Shown piece after piece: positions 7,198 to 11,701 of a DNA stretch of 11,701 bases. The stretch is from Oscillospiraceae bacterium (GTDB taxonomy: Bacteria; Bacillota; Clostridia; Oscillospirales; Ruminococcaceae): assembly GCA_017848155.1 (NCBI GenBank), contig JAGAKC010000309.1:1-11701 (forward strand), in the 5' to 3' direction. The translations under genes and the position numbers were made by a program. The notes beneath the pieces are model-generated. The model had not been told where the DNA came from. It saw only the letters and a program-made list of their open reading frames with translations, and did not search any database. Position 1 is the first letter of the stretch. Each line of letters opens with the position of its first letter.

Positions 7198-7212
7198 GGG
7201 CATGGTATGATC

Positions 7213-7298
7213 GTCCGATACGCAGGAAGCAGATCTTTGATCTGCGTATCTGCGAGGACACTGAAATAAGGATATAATACACGCTTGCGTTTATTATA
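7213..7298. other. Further hairpins beyond the repeat cluster, no gene
   Basis: GTCC (7213-7216) can pair with GGAC (7256-7259). Inside, GATACGCAG (7217-7225)/CTGCGTATC (7242-7250) competes with GCAGATC (7229-7235)/GATCTGC (7239-7245). A separate near-palindrome pairs TATAATACACGC (7273-7284) with 7287-7298 at 11 of 12 positions. No T-run follows any of these, so they do not look like terminators. From 7299 to 7423 I see only AT-rich sequence with nothing I can assign. Confidence 0.5.
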
Positions 7299-7423
7299 CC
7301 ATACATTTTATATTATTGCAATAGGCAGAGAAAATTTGTATTATTCGCTTGCCGATCTCTGAATAACTATACGCATATAAGCGAACAAGCCCTTTGTACG
7401 CTCCGATAAAACCTTCCGAAAAA

Positions 7424-7475
7424 CAATTATAATTGCTAATCAATATACCAAACGCATTTCAGACCGTGCTATACT
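7424..7475 (+). promoter_or_regulatory. Promoter with upstream palindromic operator, copy A
   Basis: The perfect 12-bp palindrome CAATTATAATTG (7424-7435) is followed by CTAATCAATATACC, a weak -35-like ACCAAA (7447-7452), a 17-bp spacer and a good -10 TATACT (7470-7475). The predicted transcript start is near 7482, ~86 nt before the lipoprotein ATG at 7568. The same block recurs in ungapped register at 11084-11135. The poor -35 plus conserved upstream palindrome suggests activator-dependent expression, which is an inference. Confidence 0.7.
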
Positions 7476-7490
7476 TAAGTTACAATAAAG

Positions 7491-7544
7491 CACCGAACGC
7501 ATGGTTCGGGGGAGAAATAAAAGCAAAACGATATCGGTTCGGTG
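7491..7544 (+). promoter_or_regulatory. 5' leader with two competing pairings
   Basis: CACCGAAC (7491-7498) can pair either locally with GTTCGG (7504-7509; 6 pairs, 5-nt loop) or with GTTCGGTG (7537-7544; 8 pairs). The two states exclude each other. The distal partner ends ~23 nt before the start codon and 7 nt before the ribosome site (AAGGGAAG, 7552-7559). A switch or mRNA-stability role is possible but unproven. No known riboswitch class is recognised. Confidence 0.35.
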
Positions 7545-7567
7545 TTAAGTGAAGGGAAGAATAAAAT

Positions 7568-9289
7568 ATGAAAAAAAGTATTTTAAGCGGACTGCTTGCG
7601 GCGGTAATGATGCTGAATACGTCGGGCTGTATTGCGACAATAAAGAAGTCCGAAAAAACTACTTCGGCGGCAACGTACTCAACTACCACCACAGTCACAA
7701 CCGCAATCACTTCGACTACTGCAACGACTACCACTGTTGCCGAAGCAGAAGATGAGCCTGTTGAATCAACAAAGCCCGTTGAATCAACAAAGCCTGCTGA
7801 TACTACGACCGCAAAGCCTGTTGAAACGACCGGACCCGTTCCCGAGGAAAAACCTGTCGAAACGATACAGAGCTACGGTGCATATAAAAATGTCACAATA
7901 ACCTATAATCCCAAAACAAACCGTTATGTTATTGATTGGGACGACGTACCCGGTGGACGAGGATACAGGCTGGACGTTGACCGATACGGATATACCGATA
8001 ACGGCGGTATATGTGACGAGCTCCGCCAAACAAACGGCGGCACTTTTAAAGCGGAGCTTGTAAAGCCGGGCGAGGTGGTCTATGTGAAAATAAGATGCAC
8101 CGTTTATGAGGGCCGCCCTAATGAAAAGGAAGAGATCTTCGAGGGTAAATTTATGATTCCCGACCCTGCAGACTATGCAAAACCCGATGTACCGCTTGGG
8201 GAATTTACAGGAGAGCCTGATATAACCTGGGATGGCAGATATATCTATGTAAGTACATTGTCGGTTCCCGGTACAGAGAAGTATTGTCTGAGCATAGACA
8301 GTGAGCGTTATACGGATAACGGCGATCTGTGTACCGAAACCAAAGAAATATCACCTTGGGACGATTCTGAAATAATAACTCTGAGTTCATTTTTGGATCA
8401 GACTCTTCCGCAATATGTATATATAAGAGTAACTGCTTACAAAGGAGGGAAAAGCGCCAAAGCAGAGTTCAGATATAATACATATACAGAAAAATTATTC
8501 GGTGATGCGAAATATATTGATGGCAAAACTATTATCGTATCTATTTTCGCTGACGACCCCACAACAAAATGGACTGACTCCGCTGCTGACAAGCAGATGA
8601 CAGAGGACGTCCGGGAAAGTATGCGCCATGCAGTTGAGTGGCTGGAGAGTTCCACAGCAAAGTACGGAGCGAATTCGGAATTTATCTGGGACTGGAGAAA
8701 AGACAGCAGGCTTAAACTGACAGCATCATTTGGTGTAGAACTTGATATCCCCGAACACGATAGAAGCTTTGAAGTCACTGATGGAAATGAATCGTCCGTC
8801 AATAATGATCTGGCTGAAAAGTATTCTGCACAGAAAGATTATATTGAAAACATTGAAAGCAGAGCAGATGAGCTGAAGAAAAAATACAATGCAGATAATA
8901 TCGTTTATATTTACATAATAAATACTGATGGAGAGAATCAGGCAAACTGTCATGCCTACTCATACTCGCGTTACAGATCAGAAACAGAATTTATTAATAT
9001 TTATACAAAAGAGCATGGACGTTCCCACAAGGCAAACACCTATGCCCATGAGATACTGCATCTGTTCGGAACACATGACCTTTATTGTGAAAGTGACATT
9101 ATTCCACAGTCGTACGTTGACCATCTCGACGCTAACGGCTGTAACAGCATTATGTATTACGGTCAATCCAAAGATATTATTACAAGGGAATTTACCGACC
9201 TTGAAGCGTACTATACAGGTCTTATCAACTATCACGAGGACGTGGAGAAGTGGGGACTCGGCAAGAGTGATTTTTATGTCGGCCACTGA
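7568..9289 (+). CDS. Secreted lipoprotein with two beta modules and a zincin-type metallopeptidase domain
   Basis: Predicted cell-surface lipoprotein protease. A type II signal peptide (MKK, Leu/Ala core) ends in the lipobox TSGC with Cys21. Residues ~30-100 are a Thr/Pro/Glu linker with an 18-bp tandem repeat. Two homologous beta-rich modules follow (~107-198 and ~217-310), both containing YTDNG-x-x-C-x-E, and may be fibronectin-III-like. The C-terminal ~250 residues carry HEILHLFGTHDLY with His494, Glu495 and His498. This fits HExxHxxGxxD, so Asp504 may be the third zinc ligand. SIMYYG with Met529 follows and resembles a metzincin Met-turn. The layout recalls HExxHxxGxxD peptidases such as M6, but I do not recognise the exact family. 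The ribosome site AAGGGAAG is 8 nt before the ATG. The next gene follows after 20 nt and shares the same N-terminal cassette. Lipoprotein and zincin calls are good; the substrate is unknown. Confidence 0.85.
   Translation: MKKSILSGLLAAVMMLNTSGCIATIKKSEKTTSAATYSTTTTVTTAITSTTATTTTVAEAEDEPVESTKPVESTKPADTTTAKPVETTGPVPEEKPVETIQSYGAYKNVTITYNPKTNRYVIDWDDVPGGRGYRLDVDRYGYTDNGGICDELRQTNGGTFKAELVKPGEVVYVKIRCTVYEGRPNEKEEIFEGKFMIPDPADYAKPDVPLGEFTGEPDITWDGRYIYVSTLSVPGTEKYCLSIDSERYTDNGDLCTETKEISPWDDSEIITLSSFLDQTLPQYVYIRVTAYKGGKSAKAEFRYNTYTEKLFGDAKYIDGKTIIVSIFADDPTTKWTDSAADKQMTEDVRESMRHAVEWLESSTAKYGANSEFIWDWRKDSRLKLTASFGVELDIPEHDRSFEVTDGNESSVNNDLAEKYSAQKDYIENIESRADELKKKYNADNIVYIYIINTDGENQANCHAYSYSRYRSETEFINIYTKEHGRSHKANTYAHEILHLFGTHDLYCESDIIPQSYVDHLDANGCNSIMYYGQSKDIITREFTDLEAYYTGLINYHEDVEKWGLGKSDFYVGH
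7757..7792 (+). repeat. 18-bp tandem repeat in lipoprotein linker
   Basis: Two copies, 7757-7774 and 7775-7792, differing by one base, encode PVESTK twice. They lie in the wall-spanning Thr/Pro-rich linker, and the length preserves frame. Confidence 0.85.
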
Positions 9290-9309
9290 CATTTACAGAT
9301 GGAGGATTC

Positions 9310-10548
9310 ATGAAGAAAAGGATTTTAACTGTATTGCTTGCATCGGCAATGGTGCTGAATATGACAGGCTGCATTGCGACAATAAAGACTCCCGAAAGAA
9401 CTGCTTCGGCGGCAACGCACTCAACGACCACCGCAGCCACAACTGCAACCGCTGCAACTACTGCAACTACTGCAACGACTACCACTGTTGCTGAAACAGA
9501 AGATGAGCCTGTAGAAGCCACAACGACCAATGAAGCCGTTTGTACAGACGATGATCATGACTTCTGGCAGGCAGCGGCTAATATAAACGATTGTACGACG
9601 TTTTGCAATGTCTGCCACAAAAAATTCACTCCTGCCAAGCCTGTCGAAACAACATCCCCCACCGTAACTATCAGGGTCACTGCTGAGATCAATGACATTG
9701 AAAAGATATGTGGTCTTAAGTCTGATGTAGAAACAGATATCAAGGCTTGCGCTGTCGATGTGTTTGACGAGCATAACCCTTACGATGTTGTTTACGATTA
9801 CGGTGAAAATTACAACGCTTATGCAGATGCCTGTAACTGGGATCTGGTCTTTGATGCTGATTACTATATCGAAGCGTTCCCTATGCTCGCTACTCTTTAT
9901 CAAAATGACAAGGCTCGTCTTCTTGAGCACTTCCGTACTGTTGGTGTTCACGAAGGCCGTCAGGGCTCTGCGGATTTCAACGTAAAGGCTTATATGGATA
10001 ATTGCGATCCTGCAATTTGCAATATATTCGATAATAATTATGAAGGCTATTATTTCTACTATATGCTTAATTACGACACCGAAAAGTCTGTAAAGACAAC
10101 TGGTCCCGATTACGAAATCCAGTACAGGCAGATCATGACCAAATGTCAGGCTGACGAGCTTGCAGGTGTTAATATGTATCGTGGCGAAGTTTCTGTTGCT
10201 GATATTGCGTTTAACAGCGAACTTGCTGCAGTAGCCAATTACCGTGCATGGACTAACGCACATGACGACTGGAGAGGTCACGACTGGACACATGAATTTG
10301 AAAATCACAATTTCATCCTTGATTTATGCAAGCGTTATAATGCGGCTTCTTTTGCTGAAAATACATCTTATAATCTCAAATTCTGCAGAACTTATGGTCA
10401 TACTTCATACAGCAGTTATCGCGATTCTGAATCTCATTATGAAGCCATGGTCAATGCAAAATATGATCTCATCGGCCTCTCCAATATTTACTATTCCCGA
10501 GACGATACTTTTTCAAACCACTTCCAGACTTTCCTTGATCTCAAATAA
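9310..10548 (+). CDS. Secreted lipoprotein with EGR-type repeat and CAP/SCP-like C-terminal domain
   Basis: Predicted surface lipoprotein. The signal peptide ends in MTGC (Cys21). The first ~65 residues closely copy the upstream lipoprotein, including the Thr-rich stretch and the EDEPVE end. A small motif follows with His83, Cys95, Cys99 and Cys102 (C-x2-C), possibly metal-binding. Residues ~177-245 match a repeat seen in many bacterial surface proteins (FDADYY, then HF-x3-G-x2-EGR at ~206-217). Residues ~278-412 look like a CAP/SCP domain: VN-x-YR, a His-rich segment (His324, His328, His333), AEN with Glu350, and SESHY with His376 followed by a Gly/aromatic strand. CAP proteins have varied roles, so none is assigned. 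GGAGG is at 9301-9305, only 4 nt before the ATG. It is 20 nt after the protease gene and very likely in its operon. The CAP call is moderate. Confidence 0.8.
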   Translation: MKKRILTVLLASAMVLNMTGCIATIKTPERTASAATHSTTTAATTATAATTATTATTTTVAETEDEPVEATTTNEAVCTDDDHDFWQAAANINDCTTFCNVCHKKFTPAKPVETTSPTVTIRVTAEINDIEKICGLKSDVETDIKACAVDVFDEHNPYDVVYDYGENYNAYADACNWDLVFDADYYIEAFPMLATLYQNDKARLLEHFRTVGVHEGRQGSADFNVKAYMDNCDPAICNIFDNNYEGYYFYYMLNYDTEKSVKTTGPDYEIQYRQIMTKCQADELAGVNMYRGEVSVADIAFNSELAAVANYRAWTNAHDDWRGHDWTHEFENHNFILDLCKRYNAASFAENTSYNLKFCRTYGHTSYSSYRDSESHYEAMVNAKYDLIGLSNIYYSRDDTFSNHFQTFLDLK

Positions 10549-10584
10549 AGAAAGATCCGTCTTTTATTGAAAGGAGCATAAAAA

Positions 10585-11031
10585 ATGGGAAACAAATCAC
10601 TTAAGGGTGATCAGAATAAAGAATCAACGGCTAAAAACACTATATTGGAACTGGTAAGCGTATTATTAAAGCTTGCAGGAGCAGCTCTGATGATCATAGC
10701 TCTACTGTGCGCCTGGGCAGACAACCTCGGTTTAGGGATAACTTTGCTATGGATAGGGGTTGCGCTCCAGATTGTCGCAGAGCTTGTTGACCCCAAATCC
10801 AATTCCAAGGCTTTGTCTGAATCAGATCCTGCTCAGGAAACTGTATCTGGCTCTGCGCCTGTTCCCACACCTGCGCCTGCTCCCGTAGCAGTACCTGCAC
10901 AGCCCGAGCAAGTGAGGATCTCCTGCGGATACTGTGGACAGCCTATGCTTATTCCCCCACAATGCGGAACAGTTAAAATAACCTGTCCCAAGTGCGGCGG
11001 CAGTTTTATATATAATAGTAACAACAGTTGA
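10585..11031 (+). CDS. Small membrane protein with two helices and a C-terminal zinc ribbon
   Basis: Not a family I can name. Residues 1-20 are polar. Two hydrophobic helices lie at ~23-45 and ~48-66, separated by a very short turn, so both termini are probably cytosolic. A Pro/Ala/Val-rich linker (~88-108) leads to a zinc ribbon with C114-x2-C117 and C134-x2-C137; the first knuckle reads CGYCGQPMLIPP. The gene downstream at 11202 has the same plan and a near-identical first knuckle, so the two are paralogues. AAGGAG (10571-10576) is 8 nt before the ATG. The gene starts 36 nt after the CAP lipoprotein, so it is probably the last gene of the 7568 unit. No clear terminator follows. The ribbon might bind zinc, nucleic acid or a protein partner. 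Confidence 0.8.
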   Translation: MGNKSLKGDQNKESTAKNTILELVSVLLKLAGAALMIIALLCAWADNLGLGITLLWIGVALQIVAELVDPKSNSKALSESDPAQETVSGSAPVPTPAPAPVAVPAQPEQVRISCGYCGQPMLIPPQCGTVKITCPKCGGSFIYNSNNS

Positions 11032-11056
11032 CAATAAATAAACTACGATGTAAAAG
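11028..11056 (+). promoter_or_regulatory. Weak alternative promoter overlapping a stop codon
   Basis: A perfect TTGACA (11028-11033) overlaps the stop codon of the preceding gene and is followed after 17 bp by TAAAAG (11051-11056), a 4/6 match to the -10. It is weaker evidence than the conserved block at 11084-11135 and may be chance in AT-rich DNA. Confidence 0.3.
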
Positions 11057-11083
11057 CTTTATATGTGTTTGAAAGCCAAAACG

Positions 11084-11135
11084 CAATTATAATTGCTAAT
11101 TAATATACCGAAAGGATCTCGTGGTATGTTATACT
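11084..11135 (+). promoter_or_regulatory. Promoter with upstream palindromic operator, copy B
   Basis: The palindrome CAATTATAATTG (11084-11095, extending to 14 bp at 11083-11096) is followed by CTAATTAATATACC, ACCGAA at the -35 position (11107-11112), a 17-bp spacer and TATACT (11130-11135). Every element sits exactly 3660 bp from its counterpart in copy A. The spacer is not conserved, as expected of a real promoter. The predicted start near 11142 leaves a ~60-nt leader before the gene at 11202. Confidence 0.7.
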
Positions 11136-11201
11136 TGAGCTACAGTAGAACGCTGAAAAAGCTGACAGCTTCAATCGATCGAAAATCAAAGGAGAATTAC
11201 T

Positions 11202-11701
11202 ATGACAGTCAAGGAATTAAAAACAAGATGTAAGGAAGAGTTCAAGGCAAAAGAGCGCGGAAAGTGGATAGCAAGCTGGGTTTTTATATTACTGGCACTG
11301 GCTCATATCGTTTTTATGATCATACAACTTATAACGCTGATCGTTTCAGGCGTTGAGTTTGTATTGAATCCCGTAGGTATCATTTTCAATCTTGTCCTTT
11401 GGGCAATTTCAGGTACTATATCCAATAAAATATACAAGACCGTGAGAAAATACAAAAAAAGCGGCGAGTACACGAACATTCCCTATGATCACCCGCACAG
11501 TCTTATGTATCAGGGTCAGCCGTATCCGTTTGATAGGCCTGCTCCAATTGCTACGCCTGCGCCTGCTCCTGCTCCTGCGCCTGCGCCTGCTCCTGCTCCT
11601 GTAGCCGCTCCTGCTCCTGCGCCTGCATCCGCTCCCGTACCTGCTCCCCAGCAGGTAACGTTTTCCTGCAGACAGTGCGGACAGAATATGCTGCTTCCCC
11701 C
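11202..11701 (+). CDS. Membrane protein with two helices, Pro-Ala linker and zinc ribbon (3' truncated by window end)
   Basis: The frame is open to the end of the window (166 codons), so the C terminus is missing. The ATG at 11202 follows AAAGGAG by ~8 nt. A basic, amphipathic N terminus (MTVKELKTRCKEE) precedes a helix at ~23-48 and a second at ~55-73, then a Lys-rich segment. A long Pro-Ala linker (~112-150) leads to CRQCGQNMLLPP (Cys156, Cys159), where the window cuts the gene. Architecture and knuckle match the 148-residue protein upstream, so this is a paralogue and two more Cys are expected just beyond the edge. It has its own conserved promoter block. Function is not recognised; both proteins may present a cytosolic ribbon at the membrane. 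Confidence 0.8.
   Translation, partial: MTVKELKTRCKEEFKAKERGKWIASWVFILLALAHIVFMIIQLITLIVSGVEFVLNPVGIIFNLVLWAISGTISNKIYKTVRKYKKSGEYTNIPYDHPHSLMYQGQPYPFDRPAPIATPAPAPAPAPAPAPAPVAAPAPAPASAPVPAPQQVTFSCRQCGQNMLLP
11556..11648 (+). repeat. Hexanucleotide Pro-Ala coding repeat
   Basis: Seven consecutive CCTGCK units (11556-11597) encode Pro-Ala dipeptides, followed by further imperfect units to ~11648. The six-base unit keeps frame, so slippage would change linker length rather than switch the gene off. Confidence 0.8.

Larger units (their letters stand above)
6950..7208. repeat. Cluster of palindromic intergenic repeats (MITE/REP-like hairpin array)
   Basis: ATACCATG recurs at 6950, 7061 and 7183, and its inverse CATGGTAT is at 7201-7208, giving about 2.2 units of 111-122 bp. 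Each full unit ends with the same 69-bp block. The unit interiors differ in sequence but are all built from short perfect hairpins: GTGCC/GGCAC with a GACA loop (6981-6994), GCAAAGC/GCTTTGC with a GAA loop (7072-7088), GCTGC/GCAGC with a GTAA loop (7091-7104), TGCCGC/GCGGCA with an ACGA loop (7107-7122), and ATACCATG/CATGGTAT (7183-7208). The open frames here repeat with the DNA unit and lack ribosome sites, so I call no gene. It could be a mobile palindromic element family or a structured RNA; no transposase is present. Confidence 0.75.

Noticed and set aside
6929-7203. Overlapping minus-strand frames with repeated peptides in the hairpin region
   Set aside because: The peptide repetition simply follows the 122-bp DNA repeat. 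There are no ribosome sites, and stem structure rather than coding explains the conservation.
6950-7208. CRISPR array
   Set aside because: The repeats are 69 bp, few, palindromic and unevenly spaced. The intervening segments are hairpins rather than spacers, and no cas gene is present.
7424-7435. TATAAT within the palindrome as the -10 box
   Set aside because: No acceptable -35 lies 16-18 bp upstream in either copy. The TATACT 46 bp downstream is conserved in register and fits better.
7501-7548. Possible 15-codon leader peptide before the metallopeptidase lipoprotein
   Set aside because: The ATG lies in a hairpin loop with no ribosome site and no run of regulatory codons.
9421-10308. 295-codon minus-strand frame opposite the CAP lipoprotein
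   Set aside because: The low-complexity Cys/Gly end mirrors the Thr tract of the + gene. The + gene has a ribosome site, lipobox and domains; this frame has none.
10551-10566. Hairpin AAAGA-TCCG-TCTTT after the CAP lipoprotein gene as a terminator
   Set aside because: Only five mostly A-T pairs with a short, broken T-run, and the next gene follows closely. Too weak to call.

Overview
The window looks like chromosomal DNA from a gut-type low-to-mid-GC Firmicute, most likely a Ruminococcus-like Oscillospiraceae. This is inferred from the Shine-Dalgarno-driven genes, the Ser/Thr-kinase proteins carrying zinc ribbons, the Thr-rich lipoprotein linkers and the codon style; no rRNA or other taxonomic marker is present. 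Nine protein genes are supported, two of them cut by the window edges. There are two intrinsic terminators, several promoter candidates and one dense cluster of palindromic repeats. No tRNA, rRNA, CRISPR array or transposase was seen.

Region 1 (1-6436, + strand) is a transmembrane protein-phosphorylation module. It holds the C-terminal FHA part of a gene truncated by the window start, a PP2C-type phosphatase with a membrane anchor and acidic outer tail, and two tandem paralogous Hanks-type Ser/Thr kinases. The first three genes are tightly spaced (2 and 24 nt), so they are probably one operon. It ends at a terminator at 3960-3995. The second kinase has its own promoter, whose -35 hexamer lies inside that terminator. 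Both kinases share an N-terminal Cys cluster and a near-identical kinase core but carry unrelated outer domains: a duplicated ~145-residue module in kinase 1, and a transglutaminase-like fold that has apparently lost its catalytic Cys and His in kinase 2. Together they form a writer/eraser/reader set with two different extracellular sensors.

Region 2 (6437-7567) holds a convergent small XRE-like HTH regulator on the - strand, separated from kinase 2 by a bidirectional terminator. Behind it is about 350 bp of hairpin-forming repeats, including two 69-bp copies whose four differences all fit the predicted stem. A promoter/leader region follows.

Region 3 (7568-11701, + strand) encodes secreted and membrane proteins. 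The first two are lipoproteins sharing a duplicated signal-peptide/linker cassette but carrying different domains (a zincin-type metallopeptidase; a CAP/SCP-like domain). The next two are two-helix membrane proteins with Pro/Ala linkers and C-terminal zinc ribbons, the second running off the window. The unit starting at 7568 and the gene at 11202 are preceded by almost the same promoter block: a perfect 12-bp palindrome, a weak -35 and TATACT, in ungapped register. This suggests co-regulation by an unknown DNA-binding protein. A plausible reading is that the kinase module senses the envelope while the region-3 genes are part of an envelope regulon. The sequence itself shows only adjacency and shared promoter architecture, not that link.
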